A stretch of 64,000 nt of DNA, from positions 62,001-126,000 of the forward strand of contig CANPGB010000004.1 in the NCBI GenBank assembly GCA_947573485.1. Direction: 5' to 3'. This document shows, in pieces, positions 44,187 to 54,057 of this stretch; position 1 is the stretch's first letter, and each line of letters opens with the position of its first letter. The DNA comes from an uncultured Porphyromonadaceae bacterium (GTDB lineage: Bacteria > Bacteroidota > Bacteroidia > Bacteroidales > Muribaculaceae). The notes below the pieces were generated by a model. That model saw only the letters and a list, made by a program, of their open reading frames with translations, searched no databases and was not told the origin of the DNA. The translations under genes and the position numbers were made by a program.

Positions 44187-44834
44187 TTACTGCGGGAGTT
44201 TTTGGTCGGGCGAAACAAGCATGCCTGAGGCTACGGCTTGGGCGGCAGCGTCGCCTTTGGTAGCGCGTATTATCTCAATTGCGAAAGGCAGAGTAGTGCC
44301 GGGGCCTTCTGATGTGATTAGGCCCGGTTCTACCACAACGGTCTGCTCAACATACTGTCCGCCGTTGGAGTTTATTGCATCGCCGAGACCCGGATAGCAC
44401 GTTGCTTTCTTGCCTTTGAGTATGCCCAGAGGCGCGAGCACTACTGCGGGGCCTGCGCATATCGAGGCTATTCGGCCGTTGCCGGCTACATGTGCCAGTA
44501 ACATTTCTCTGAGTTCGGGACTTGCGGCGAGATTCTGTGCTCCCGGGTCGCCGCCGGGGATTATGAGCCAGTCGGCACCGGCTGCGTCGATTGATGAGAT
44601 GAGGGAATCTGCGACGAGGGTCTGCCCAGTGGCTCCTTTTACCTGCAGGTTGTCGCCGACGGCAACTGTCACTACGTCGATCGATGCTCTGCGGAGGGCG
44701 TCGACTGTTGCTGTTGCCTCTACTTCCTCAACGCCGGGGGCGAGGAATAAATATGAAGTTTTTGCTGCCATAGTCATTGTTCCGGAAATTATTGCGAGTG
44801 CCGAAAGGGCACCCTTAAAAAATGAATTACGCAT
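44187..44834 (-). CDS. DJ-1/PfpI family protein, possibly exported
   Basis: A 215-residue protein in the long form. The DJ-1/PfpI domain runs from about residue 27 (TSYLFLAPGVEEVEATATVDALRRA) and has the conserved Cys in ASICAGPAVVLAPLG (about residue 120), preceded by LIIPGGDPGAQNL. Family members are glyoxalase/deglycase-like or chaperone proteins. The N-terminal 21 residues (MRNSFFKGALSALAIISGTMT) look like a signal peptide. But a second Met (ATG at 44771) begins exactly where cytoplasmic DJ-1 proteins start, so the true start is unclear. Convergent with the GH3-CE7 gene. Confidence 0.88.
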   Translation of the reverse strand: MRNSFFKGALSALAIISGTMTMAAKTSYLFLAPGVEEVEATATVDALRRASIDVVTVAVGDNLQVKGATGQTLVADSLISSIDAAGADWLIIPGGDPGAQNLAASPELREMLLAHVAGNGRIASICAGPAVVLAPLGILKGKKATCYPGLGDAINSNGGQYVEQTVVVEPGLITSEGPGTTLPFAIEIIRATKGDAAAQAVASGMLVSPDQKLPQ

Positions 44835-44870
44835 ATTTAAAGAGATTACGTATTTTGTGGAAATACATCT

Positions 44871-44894
44871 GCCGGCTGAATAATATCAACCGGC
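44871..44894 (-). terminator. Weak hairpin downstream of the dual-RND operon
   Basis: GCCGGCTGA pairs with TCAACCGGC with one mismatch. It sits about 40 bp past the stop of the second RND permease. There is no strong U-tract. Confidence 0.35.
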
Positions 44895-44932
44895 GCTTGC
44901 ATATTATGCTAACGTTATCTGCTTTAAATGGT

Positions 44933-47857
44933 TCATTTCTTTTTCACGAGAATCGAGGGCAGGAGAATGAATACGGCGGGGAGTGAGAGCAGGAGGCCTC
45001 CCATGGTGCCGGTGGCCATGGTGTACCAGAAGGTTTCGTGGCGACCGATGAGGAAGGGTATGAAGCCGAGGACCGTGGAGAGCACGGTTAGGAATATGGC
45101 GCGCAGCTTCGACATTGCGGCTTGGGCAAAGAGGTGTGAGTCGGGGGTGTGGGGCTGACGCGCACGGAGGTTGTTGAACTCGCACACTATGTAGAGTGCG
45201 GCGTTGACGGCAATGCCGCTGAGGAGGACGAGTGCGGCGACGCCTCCGCGGTCAAACTGCAGGTTGAGTATGCTGTAGGTGAAGAACACGCCTGAAACGG
45301 CCACGGGAATCACTGCGATAATTGCGGGAGGCTGGCGCAGGGAGTTGAAGAGTATGGCCGCGATGAAGAAAATTGCTATCACCACAATGATGAGTATTGC
45401 CCAGCTGCCAATGGATTCGGGCTGCAGGGTGTAGGGCGTTTCGTCTTTGGCCTTGTAACCTGCGGGGAGCGAGTTGTTGAAGGCTTTTAACTTGCGCTCG
45501 AGCATTCTCTTTGCCGCCATAATATCGCCGACAAATTCAAACCGTAGGTAGATGATGTATTCCTGGTTTGCTTTGACGATGTCGGAGGGTGTGGGGCGGC
45601 GCTCCATTGTCACGTAGTCGGCGGGTTTGATGTATCGGCCGGCATACAGCAGGGGCGTGTTCATAAGGTGCCAGAGGTCGTCGTCGGCACGGTTTGAGCT
45701 CAGGGCGAGCCGCATGGTGCCCGAGGTGGTGAGCGCCATGCCTGCTATTGAGCCACGATCCACGCTCCGCCTCATGAGATCGAAGAGCGCTGTGGCCGAG
45801 ATTGAGTCGGCGCTGAGCTTTGGGTGGTTGAAGTCGAGGTAAAATTCCGAGTGGTCGTCTTTCCAATATGATTCGTCGGCGCTTATTGTTACCTCGCGGA
45901 TGCGGGGGTGTGCCACGAGGGTGTCGGAGAGTTGTGCTGCGAGGGCGCAGAGCTCGTCGTAGTTGTAGCCGGTGAGTTTTACCGATGAAGCGCCTGCGCT
46001 CTCGCGAAATTCGTTGTTGAAGTCTTCGCGTCCCGGCCCTGAAATCTGCATTGCTGCGCCGCCTGTGGCAAGGGCTTTCTCGACGAGCTTTTCTCTCAGA
46101 GAAAAGGGCTGCGATGAGTGCTGCGCATCGGTTGTGAAGTAGATGTTAATGGTGCCTTTGCGGGGACCGCTCACCGATGTGTGGCAGAGACTTACGCCCG
46201 GGGAAGCGCAGATTGTGCTCTCGAGGTCTTTGAGCACGGCGTCGAGCCGGGCGACGGTGCTGCCGTCGGGCATCGAGACGTTGACTCTGATATTGTTGTT
46301 GGACTCAGCTCCGAAAATATTGGTGCCGTTGTTGAGCGAGTGGTAGAAGATGTGGAAAGCCCAAAGTGTGAGGGCTGCGAAGGCTATCCACACTATTATT
46401 CTGAAGCGAACGACGACGGCAACCATGGCGGTGTAGATGCGTCGGGCCGCGAGTGAGCGGGGCGTGGGCGCATCGCCGGACTCGGGTGTGTCGGTTGTCA
46501 TGCCGAGGGTCTGCGCCAGTGCAGGCACGAAGAAGAGTGCCGTTACGAGCGATACAGCGAGCGTTATGATTACGGTGAGGGCAAAGTCGCGGAGTGTGAG
46601 CATGAGCTCGCGGTCGAGGAAGAAAATGGCGGCGAGGGCGGCTACGGTGGTGAGCGTGGCCGAGAGGATTGCGGGGAAGGCTCCTCGGTTGCGGTGCCTG
46701 CGCAGGTGTTCGGTCATTACCACGAGGTTGTCTATCACCAGGTTGAGCGAGATAGTGATGCCTGCGAGTGAGAACATCTGAATCTCCACCCCGAAGAAGT
46801 AGAAGGCTCCGAAAGATATTGCGAGGGTGACCGCCAGACTTATAGTGATTAGCAGCAGATAGCGGAAGCTCAGGGTAATAAGACCAACGAAAATGAGGAG
46901 AATGAGCACGGTGAGGCCGCTGCGGAAATACACTTTCGAGAGCTCGGTGAGCATACTTTCCGAGGCGTCGTAGTTGAGCAATATGCTGTAGCCCTGCGGG
47001 AGGGTCATGGCGTCGGTGGCCTCTCTTATGCGTCGGCTGAGTTCAATCTGATTTACTCCGCGCTCGGGCACAATGGCAATGAGCACAGCGGGGTGGCCGT
47101 TTACCCTTGAGTAAGAGCGGGCTTCGGGCTGCTCAATGGCTGCTGTGGTGACGTCGGCCAGGGTGATGATGCGGCCGCCTGCCGAGGTTGCTGAACCCAA
47201 GGGGATGTCGGTCTTGCCCGTGCGGCCATATTCGGCCACTGCGCGTGCGACGTCGGCTGCCGAGAGGCCGTAGCGGTCGAGTGCGCTGCAGTCGTAGGTG
47301 AAGAGCATGCGAGCGGGCTCGGCTCCCGAGAGGCGTATCTCGTTGATTCCGGCGATACCTGTGAGCTTGGGCCTTATGACGCGTGCGGCGAAATCCATGA
47401 TGTCGGCGGGCTCGTCGGGAGCGTTTACCGAGAAAAGCATGAAAGGGGTATCCTCGCTGTCGGCGAGGCTCTCCACGGCCACTTCCGGGTATGAAACCTC
47501 GGGCGGGAAAGAGCTCCACAGCTGCCTTACGAGCACCGAGGCCTCGAAGCGGGCGTCGGCGGGGTCGGTGGTGCCGTCGAGCTCGAGGCGCACATATCCT
47601 CCGCCGTTGCGTGAGCGCGATTCTATGCCGCTCACGCCTGCCATACGCGCCAGGGTGCCTTCGATAGCCGATGTAACCTGCTTCTCGACCACTTGTGCGG
47701 GGCTGCCGGGCATGCCGAAGCTCACCGTCACCGCCGGCAGGGTGGCCGAGGGTGCCACCTTCACGGGCAGGAAGGGTATGGCTGCCATGCCAAGGAGCGA
47801 AATCGCCACGAAGGTGACGATTACCGAAAACGCGGGTATGGAGCTTCGTTGCTTCAT
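44933..47857 (-). CDS. RND-family permease, second of the operon
   Basis: A 974-residue RND transporter, shorter than the usual 1020-1050. Typical landmarks: N-terminal TM (FSVIVTFVAISLLGMAAIPFLPV), porter domain, the TM4 segment SLAGITISLNLVIDNLVVMTEHL and the TM10-12 block. The TM4 relay shows IDN instead of the Asp-Asp pair of AcrB, and the TM10 segment (SGIAVNAALYIVCEFN) lacks the Lys, so proton coupling is probably altered. It abuts the TolC-type gene with no gap. It may form a mixed trimer with the other permease or be an accessory subunit (inference). Confidence 0.9.
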   Translation of the reverse strand: MKQRSSIPAFSVIVTFVAISLLGMAAIPFLPVKVAPSATLPAVTVSFGMPGSPAQVVEKQVTSAIEGTLARMAGVSGIESRSRNGGGYVRLELDGTTDPADARFEASVLVRQLWSSFPPEVSYPEVAVESLADSEDTPFMLFSVNAPDEPADIMDFAARVIRPKLTGIAGINEIRLSGAEPARMLFTYDCSALDRYGLSAADVARAVAEYGRTGKTDIPLGSATSAGGRIITLADVTTAAIEQPEARSYSRVNGHPAVLIAIVPERGVNQIELSRRIREATDAMTLPQGYSILLNYDASESMLTELSKVYFRSGLTVLILLIFVGLITLSFRYLLLITISLAVTLAISFGAFYFFGVEIQMFSLAGITISLNLVIDNLVVMTEHLRRHRNRGAFPAILSATLTTVAALAAIFFLDRELMLTLRDFALTVIITLAVSLVTALFFVPALAQTLGMTTDTPESGDAPTPRSLAARRIYTAMVAVVVRFRIIVWIAFAALTLWAFHIFYHSLNNGTNIFGAESNNNIRVNVSMPDGSTVARLDAVLKDLESTICASPGVSLCHTSVSGPRKGTINIYFTTDAQHSSQPFSLREKLVEKALATGGAAMQISGPGREDFNNEFRESAGASSVKLTGYNYDELCALAAQLSDTLVAHPRIREVTISADESYWKDDHSEFYLDFNHPKLSADSISATALFDLMRRSVDRGSIAGMALTTSGTMRLALSSNRADDDLWHLMNTPLLYAGRYIKPADYVTMERRPTPSDIVKANQEYIIYLRFEFVGDIMAAKRMLERKLKAFNNSLPAGYKAKDETPYTLQPESIGSWAILIIVVIAIFFIAAILFNSLRQPPAIIAVIPVAVSGVFFTYSILNLQFDRGGVAALVLLSGIAVNAALYIVCEFNNLRARQPHTPDSHLFAQAAMSKLRAIFLTVLSTVLGFIPFLIGRHETFWYTMATGTMGGLLLSLPAVFILLPSILVKKK

Positions 47858-49345
47858 CTATCGCACACCGAGGGCTTTGTCGAACGACTGTGTTATGGGC
47901 TCGTCGCGCTCGAAGTCGTAGAGGGTGAGGCGGCGTATCTTGTAATAGCTCTGCCAGTAATTCTGGAGGGTGGTCACGTAGTTTATGGTCGCCTCCTGCT
48001 GGCGGTTCTGCGAGAGGGTGAGGCTGTTGATGTCGGCTTTGCCGATTATGAACCTTTGCTTTGTCTGCTCATAAGCCATGCGAGCGAGGTCGAGAGCCTC
48101 TACAGCGCTTTCCACGAGGCTCCGGCGCGACTCATATTCGCCTACGGTGACGGTGACATCCTGCTCGACGGACAGTTCCTGCTGGCGTGCGTCGATTTTT
48201 GCAACGTCGAGCACATTGCGGGCCATATTGTATTTGCCCTTGCGTACACCCCAGTCTACCAGGGGTATAGACACCGACAGCGATACGATATCCTGGCGCA
48301 TGAGGTCGCGGTAGGCGTCATTAAGGTTGGGCGCCACCTGGTTGAAGCCGACGCTGGCGTTGATGCTTGCGTTGAAGCGGCTTTCGGCGCGGGTCTTGCT
48401 CACGTCGCGCTCGGCTTCTATGATAGTCTGACGGCGAGCTATAAGCTCGGGGTTGTTCTCGCGGGCGCATGCGAGGGCGAGGTCGAGAGGCACCACCGAG
48501 AGTGAGGGGCTGTCGGGCAGCACGACCTCAATCTCGGTGCCGGTGTCGAGGCCGAGGTATGATGCGAGGGCGAACTGCGCCTTTGTAATGCCTATGCGTG
48601 CGTTTTCAAGCGAGTTACGGGCGTTCACCTTGTCGAGGCGGAGGGTGATGAGGTCGGCCTGCGATATGGCGGCAATCTTGAAACGGCGCTCCCCGACGGC
48701 GTAGAGGGTGTCGGCGGCGGCGAGATTGTCGGCGGCGAGGCGGTACTGCGTCTGTGCGAGTGCGAGGGTGAAGAAGTACATCACCACGTTCTCGGCCACC
48801 TCTTCGGTGCGGCTGAGGTATTCCCGTTTAACTTTCTCATATTTCAGTGGTTCGATGCGCTTCTCCCATTTGAAGGGGTTGTAGCCTATAAGGTCCTGGC
48901 TGTAGCCTATTCGCACCGGCACGCTCGAGAACTGGTTGTTGGTGACGTCGCCGAAGTTGCGCATGTACTGGAGGTCGCTCTCGAGATAGAGGGCGCCGCC
49001 GAGGAAGTCGACGTTCTGCGTGGCTTTGAGGCCTGCCGAGGCCGAGTAGAGCTGCTGGCCGCGGAATACGTCGATATTATTCTCATAATCATATCGTTGG
49101 GCTATATAGCGGAAATAGCTCGCGGGAGTGACGTCGAGCGAGAGCGAGGGCAGACGGTTGGCCTTGAAGGTGCGCCACTCCCAATAGCCCGAGGCGTAGA
49201 GGTTGCGGTTTTTGAAAGTGGTGAGCGAGGAGTCGTTGGCCACCGCTATGGCGTCGGCGAGGCTGAGCCTGAGAGGCTCGGCGGCGCGCAAGGCGGGGGC
49301 TATGGCGAGGCATATGATGATGAGCTTAAAGAGTCGGTGCAGCAT
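47858..49345 (-). CDS. TolC-family outer-membrane efflux protein
   Basis: The start is set at 49345 (MLHRLFKLIIICLAIAPALRA, a signal peptide) instead of the track start at 49378; this still overlaps the upstream permease by 20 bp. It has 495 residues. The family pattern is clear: an N-terminal LRLSLADAIAVANDSS motif, two helical hairpin repeats (DKVNARNSLENARIGITKAQFALASY; EYESRRSLVESAVEALDLARMAYEQTKQR), and a late IGKADINSLTLSQNRQQEATINY segment. There is no lipidation Cys. It forms the exit duct of the RND system, encoded between the two permeases. Confidence 0.93.
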   Translation of the reverse strand: MLHRLFKLIIICLAIAPALRAAEPLRLSLADAIAVANDSSLTTFKNRNLYASGYWEWRTFKANRLPSLSLDVTPASYFRYIAQRYDYENNIDVFRGQQLYSASAGLKATQNVDFLGGALYLESDLQYMRNFGDVTNNQFSSVPVRIGYSQDLIGYNPFKWEKRIEPLKYEKVKREYLSRTEEVAENVVMYFFTLALAQTQYRLAADNLAAADTLYAVGERRFKIAAISQADLITLRLDKVNARNSLENARIGITKAQFALASYLGLDTGTEIEVVLPDSPSLSVVPLDLALACARENNPELIARRQTIIEAERDVSKTRAESRFNASINASVGFNQVAPNLNDAYRDLMRQDIVSLSVSIPLVDWGVRKGKYNMARNVLDVAKIDARQQELSVEQDVTVTVGEYESRRSLVESAVEALDLARMAYEQTKQRFIIGKADINSLTLSQNRQQEATINYVTTLQNYWQSYYKIRRLTLYDFERDEPITQSFDKALGVR

Positions 49346-52300
49346 GGGCTTTCTTCCGCGATAAGAGGTAATATACAAGGGGAATGACAGTTACGCTCAC
49401 CAGCGTGCCAACTATCATAGAGCCTATCATGGCAATGGCGAGGGGGCGCTGCAGCTCGCTTCCGAGGTCGGAGGTGAAGAGCACGGGCACCATTGCGAGT
49501 ATTGTGGTGAGCGATGTCATGAGAATAGGCTTGAGGCGGCGGCGCCCGGCGGTGTGGACGGCTTCGAGGAGGGGCATGCCGTCGCGCCGCAATTCGTTGA
49601 TAGCATCGAGTTTGAGGATAGAGTCGTTGACCACTATACCGCAGGTTACGATTATGCCTATAGCCGACATCAGGTTGAGAGTCTGGCCGAAAAGGAGCAA
49701 CGAGAGCAGGGCGAAAGAGATGTCGATAGGAATCTCGAGCAAGACGATGAGTGGCTGCATGAAGCTGCCGAACTGGGCGGAGAGTATGAAGTACATCATC
49801 AGCAGCGAGACCCCGAGCACGAGCATGAGCTCGCGCATCATGGCGTTGCCCGAGAAGATAGAACCGGTGAAAGTGAGGTCGATGCCTGCATCGCCGGCGG
49901 TGGCGGCGCGCACCTGCTGCATGAGCTCGTCGGCCTCGGAGGCGGAGATGTCGAAGGCGAAGGGTGTGAACACACCGGCACCGTCGGCGGTAATGCCCTT
50001 GAAGTCGGACGACTGCCGTTTGTGCACCAACTCTCTGAGCGGAACCTGGGAGGGGGCGGCACTGCCACCGGTGAGGCGTGAGCTTTTTACGAAGCCTGCA
50101 GCGAGGAGCTCGTCGAGCGACCGCGTGGTGTTGTTTATCTGCACCGGGATATAATCCTGTGCCGAGCGGAGCACGCCAATCTCCGAGCCGTGGAGTGCTG
50201 CCGCTATGGTGCGCTGCACCTCGCTGCCGGGCACGCCGTAGAGTGCGAGTCGGTAGGGGTCGGGGACGAGGTCAACCTTGTCGCTGAGGGGTATGCCCTG
50301 AATTTTGCGGCCGGTGGCGCTCTCCACTTTCTCACGTATGGCGTCGATGCGGCTGACATCGGCCGAGGCGCCCCCGGGGGTGCGAATCTGAGCCACGAGC
50401 GGGGGCTCAGACGAGGAGAATACTTTCTCGAAAATATTGTCGGGGGCGGAGAAAGAGAACACTGCACCGGGGTGCGAGCGCAGGAGCTCGGCAGAGAGGG
50501 CGCTGCAGAGCGCGTCGAGATTCTCGGTAGAAGAGGTGCGGAGGTATATCTCCGTTTCGGCTGACGTCTGTGCGCGCGAGTCGTCGAGCACATAGTCCTG
50601 CGCGCCTGTGGCGGTGGCATATTCCTCTACGAGGTCGCCGACCGTGGCTATGAGGGCCTCGGTGCGGCGGTTGTTCTCGGCGACGGTTACGCCGCTGTTC
50701 CAGTCGATGTGGAGCAGGGTCTCGGTGGCGTCGGTCTCGGGGAGGCGCGCCGTCTCGAGCATTTTCGACAGCGGCCATAGCGCCAGCACCGTAAGGACCA
50801 CGAGGCCGAGTGAGAGCACTTTATGACTGAATACGAAGTCGATAGCGCGGTCGTAGCAGCGCTGCAGGGCGCTGTCTTGCCCAAGGGCGGGATTATAGAG
50901 GGCTGTGCGGCGGCGGAAAAAGAGGTAGTAGAGCACCGGCATGAGGGTGATGCCCACGGCATAAGAGGCTGCCAGACCTGCCGTTATGGCAAAAGCCTGG
51001 TCGGCGAATACGGCGCCCGCAATGCCGCTCATGTATACCAGCGGCACGAATACGGCCACAGTTGTCAGCGAGGAGCTGAGCATGGGCGTGATCATCTCGT
51101 TTGTGCCGCGCTCGCAGCTGAGGGCGAGGGTGAGACCGCGCTGCCTGAACTGGGTTATGTTCTCGGCGACAATCACAGAGTTGTCTATCATCATGCCCAC
51201 GGCGAGGATGAGTCCGGCCATTGAAATGATATTGATAGAGACTCCGAAGATGAAGAAGAGCAGGAAAGTGACGATAACGGCCACTATAACAGTGATTCCC
51301 ACCACAAAAGGAAGGCGTATGCTGCGCATGAAGAGAGCGCAGACGAGGAACACGAGTATGAGGCCGAGTATGAGGTTCTGCTTGAGGTTGCTGATAGTGA
51401 AGTCGAGGAGCTGCGTCTGGCTGCGTGTTGAGGCTATACGCACGCCCGGTGTGCTCTCGTCGAGAGAGGCTATGGCGTCGGCGATAGCCTGCTCCATATC
51501 GTCCATGGTGCTTGCGGGGTGCTTTACCACGGCCATGCCCACGGCTCGCTCGCCACCGTAAGTTATTATGCCTGAGGGCTCTTTCTCTTTCAGCTCAACG
51601 GTGCATATGTCGCCGAGGGCAAAGAGGCGTCCGTTGCTGCTGATGTGGAGCTTGCGAATGTCGTCGGCGGTGCGGAGGGTGTTGGCGAGCGACACGTTGT
51701 ATTCAAAGACGCCGTCGCGCACCGTCATGCTCTGCTGCGCGGTGTTTGCCGCCGCGAGGGCTGCCTCTATATCGTTGATACCTATGCCCGAAACGGCGAG
51801 GACGTCGGCGTCGGGGCGTATCTCCATGATTTTCCCGGAGGTTCCCGACATGTCGACCATTGCCACCTGTGGGAGCTGCTCGAGGCGCCGGCGAACGACG
51901 TTTGTCACCACTTCGGCCACGTCGGCGAAGCTGTAGCCGGGGGCGGGCGTGGCGTAGAGATATACGGCAGGGATTTCGGTGGCGGTGGCTTTTATGACCC
52001 TCGGGCGGGGGATGTCGCGCGGGAGCGACGACATGGCGCCGTCGATTTTCTCGTTTACCTCGATGAATGCCTTGTCGGTATCTATGCCGTAGTCCATTGT
52101 TATGCGGATTACGGCAGAGGCATCGCGGGTCTCGCTCACAATATCTTCAATACCACCTACTTGCAGCAGGCTTCGCCGCAGGGGCTCTGTGACCGAGGCC
52201 TCGAGCTCGCGCGCAGAGCGGCCCTCGCCTTCGATTAGCACGGTGATGTGTGGGATGTCGACGTCGGGCAGCAGCGACACGGGGAGCGTACGGTAGGTTA

Positions 52301-52373
52301 CGCACCCGAGGATAACGAGCGCCAGGAAGCTCATTATTACGGCTATAGGACGGCGAAGAAGAAAGCGTACCAA
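49326..52373 (-). CDS. RND-family efflux permease, first of the operon
   Basis: A 1015-residue RND transporter with the standard start (MVRFLLRRPIAVIMSFLALVILG). TM4 has VGMMIDNSVIVAENI, keeping the first relay Asp and having Asn at the second, as in many Bacteroidota pumps. TM10 has TCGIVVNDSILKLDAI. Both porter domains and 12 TM segments appear present. It is 11 bp after the adaptor gene and overlaps the TolC-type gene by 20 bp. Together these make a tripartite exporter; substrate unknown. Confidence 0.94.
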   Translation of the reverse strand: MVRFLLRRPIAVIMSFLALVILGCVTYRTLPVSLLPDVDIPHITVLIEGEGRSARELEASVTEPLRRSLLQVGGIEDIVSETRDASAVIRITMDYGIDTDKAFIEVNEKIDGAMSSLPRDIPRPRVIKATATEIPAVYLYATPAPGYSFADVAEVVTNVVRRRLEQLPQVAMVDMSGTSGKIMEIRPDADVLAVSGIGINDIEAALAAANTAQQSMTVRDGVFEYNVSLANTLRTADDIRKLHISSNGRLFALGDICTVELKEKEPSGIITYGGERAVGMAVVKHPASTMDDMEQAIADAIASLDESTPGVRIASTRSQTQLLDFTISNLKQNLILGLILVFLVCALFMRSIRLPFVVGITVIVAVIVTFLLFFIFGVSINIISMAGLILAVGMMIDNSVIVAENITQFRQRGLTLALSCERGTNEMITPMLSSSLTTVAVFVPLVYMSGIAGAVFADQAFAITAGLAASYAVGITLMPVLYYLFFRRRTALYNPALGQDSALQRCYDRAIDFVFSHKVLSLGLVVLTVLALWPLSKMLETARLPETDATETLLHIDWNSGVTVAENNRRTEALIATVGDLVEEYATATGAQDYVLDDSRAQTSAETEIYLRTSSTENLDALCSALSAELLRSHPGAVFSFSAPDNIFEKVFSSSEPPLVAQIRTPGGASADVSRIDAIREKVESATGRKIQGIPLSDKVDLVPDPYRLALYGVPGSEVQRTIAAALHGSEIGVLRSAQDYIPVQINNTTRSLDELLAAGFVKSSRLTGGSAAPSQVPLRELVHKRQSSDFKGITADGAGVFTPFAFDISASEADELMQQVRAATAGDAGIDLTFTGSIFSGNAMMRELMLVLGVSLLMMYFILSAQFGSFMQPLIVLLEIPIDISFALLSLLLFGQTLNLMSAIGIIVTCGIVVNDSILKLDAINELRRDGMPLLEAVHTAGRRRLKPILMTSLTTILAMVPVLFTSDLGSELQRPLAIAMIGSMIVGTLVSVTVIPLVYYLLSRKKAHAAPTL

Positions 52374-52384
52374 AGGGCTTGCGG

Positions 52385-53461
52385 CTATTTGTTGTTGTTG
52401 ATAGTGACGGGAGAGAGGTGCGCGAGGTTTGCGGCGCCGCCGACAATTACTATATCACCCTCGGCGAGGCCTGATGTTATCTCGTGGCTAAGGTCGTTTT
52501 CCTGCCCGAGAGTCACGTCGTGCCACTCGGCGTGGCCGTTGTTCCAGGTGAAAACCACTGTGCGCCCCGAGCGGACAGCAACGGCCTGCTTGGGCACCGA
52601 TAGGGCTTTGACGGGTGCCGGGGCTATGGTTACGCGAGCGCTCATGCCGTCGAGGAGCCCGCGGCCATTGCCTACGGTAGCCTTGACTTTCACATTGCCG
52701 TTATCCTCGACGAGCGGGTTTATTTCGGTGATGCGCCCGCTGCACGCCTCTTGCCCCGACACGGGAATTACCGTTACGGCGTCGCCGATTGCGATGCGTG
52801 GCAGCTCGGTTTCGAGCACGGAGAACTCGATGTCGAGCTCCCTGTCGGCAATCACGCGGCAGAAAGGCTCGGCGGTATTGGCAGTAGAGCCTGCCACGGC
52901 CTTAACGTTGGCCACCACGCCTGCGAAGGGCGCCCTTACGGTGGCTTCAGCAATCTGCCGCTCGATAAGGTCGGCCGAGGCCTCGGCCTGGCGGAGGCCG
53001 CTACGTACGCGTGCGAGCTCGAGCACAGCCTCGGGAACATCGGCGAGGCGCGCGGGGTCGTAGCCCTGGCCTATGAGCACGTCGGCCATTTCGAGGCGTG
53101 CCTGCTCAAGGACAGCCTCCTGGCGGCGACGTTCGGCGTCGAGCTTGTAGCTGTCGAGCGCGGCGAGGGGCTGCCCTGCCTGCACGCGGCTGCCGTTGCG
53201 CACGTTTACTGCGGCCACGGTGCCGGGGGAGCCGAAGTATACATCGGCCATTTTAGAGGCTTTGAGTTTGCCGTTGCTCACTATGGTGCGGGCAAAGGGA
53301 GCAGCGCGGAGCACCATGGTGTCGACGGCTACAAGCTCCTCGGCCTCGGCAGCCTGCGGGATAGCGGCGGCAGACTCCTTGGAGGTGTCGGCGGAGCCTG
53401 AGCATGAGGCCGCCGAGATGAGGGCGAGCGAGAGCAGAGAAACGGTAAAAAGTCGTGGCAT
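52385..53461 (-). CDS. RND periplasmic adaptor (MFP) lipoprotein
   Basis: A 358-residue protein with a lipoprotein signal (MPRLFTVSLLSLALISAASC). The barrel-sandwich halves are SKMADVYFGSPGTVAAVNVRNG (about 70-91) and TVRAPFAGVVANVKAV (about 165-180), joined by a short helical hairpin with RRRQEAVLEQARLEMADVLI. C-terminal beta-barrel and membrane-proximal domains follow (GMSARVTIAPAPVKALSVPKQAV). It connects the permease(s) to the outer-membrane factor. It lies 38 bp after the thioredoxin-like gene. Confidence 0.93.
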   Translation of the reverse strand: MPRLFTVSLLSLALISAASCSGSADTSKESAAAIPQAAEAEELVAVDTMVLRAAPFARTIVSNGKLKASKMADVYFGSPGTVAAVNVRNGSRVQAGQPLAALDSYKLDAERRRQEAVLEQARLEMADVLIGQGYDPARLADVPEAVLELARVRSGLRQAEASADLIERQIAEATVRAPFAGVVANVKAVAGSTANTAEPFCRVIADRELDIEFSVLETELPRIAIGDAVTVIPVSGQEACSGRITEINPLVEDNGNVKVKATVGNGRGLLDGMSARVTIAPAPVKALSVPKQAVAVRSGRTVVFTWNNGHAEWHDVTLGQENDLSHEITSGLAEGDIVIVGGAANLAHLSPVTINNNK

Positions 53462-53499
53462 AGGATAGGTTCAGATAAGAGTGGGGGGAGTAGGCGGCG

Positions 53500-54057
53500 T
53501 CAGTCGTTAGTGAGGATAGTATGCTCTGAAATCACGCCCTTGTCATCGACAAAGAAAGAGTAGGGCGAGATAGCTTCGCCGAAGTCGAGGGGAAATTCCT
53601 CGGCGCCGAAGAATCGCATCTTGCGGCTATACTGAGCCTCGAAAACGTTGAGGTCGCGGGCATAGACCGAGGCGGCCACCACTATCACCGTTGTGTCGCT
53701 GTCGGGGTGGCTGTTGCAGAAGTCCTCGAGCCCGGCCATGAGGCGCTCCACGCAGGGGCGGCAGCCGGTGGCCGAGAAGCGCGCTATGAGGGCGCTCTTG
53801 CCCGCACCTATGGCATCGCTCAGGGAGAGCGGGTTGCCTCGGAAATCGGTGATTGTTATGGCAGAGGTGTTGAGAGGCACTCCTTCGAGAGCCTCGCTTA
53901 TGGCATCGTGCTCCATTGCTATGATGTCGAGCGCTGTAATGCTCTCTTCTTCCGCAACTTCGGGCTTGCTCTCTTTATTGGAGCAGAGCATTGAAAGCTG
54001 CCAGACGGCAATGGCAATCAGGGCTATCACCGCTACTATAAATAATGTCTTTTTCAT
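53500..54057 (-). CDS. Membrane-anchored thioredoxin-like protein (CRPC motif)
   Basis: A 185-residue protein with one N-terminal hydrophobic segment (MKKTLFIVAVIALIAIAVWQLSMLC), serving as a signal anchor or signal peptide. The rest has a thioredoxin/redoxin fold: ITDFRGNPLSLSDAI, ALIARFSATGCRPCVERLM (CxxC, about residues 98-101), then TTVIVVAASV and a PYSFFVDDKGVI strand. It would act as a periplasmic thiol oxidoreductase or peroxiredoxin-like protein. Its ATG overlaps the stop of the upstream propeller gene (ATGA), implying coupled translation. Confidence 0.88.
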   Translation of the reverse strand: MKKTLFIVAVIALIAIAVWQLSMLCSNKESKPEVAEEESITALDIIAMEHDAISEALEGVPLNTSAITITDFRGNPLSLSDAIGAGKSALIARFSATGCRPCVERLMAGLEDFCNSHPDSDTTVIVVAASVYARDLNVFEAQYSRKMRFFGAEEFPLDFGEAISPYSFFVDDKGVISEHTILTND

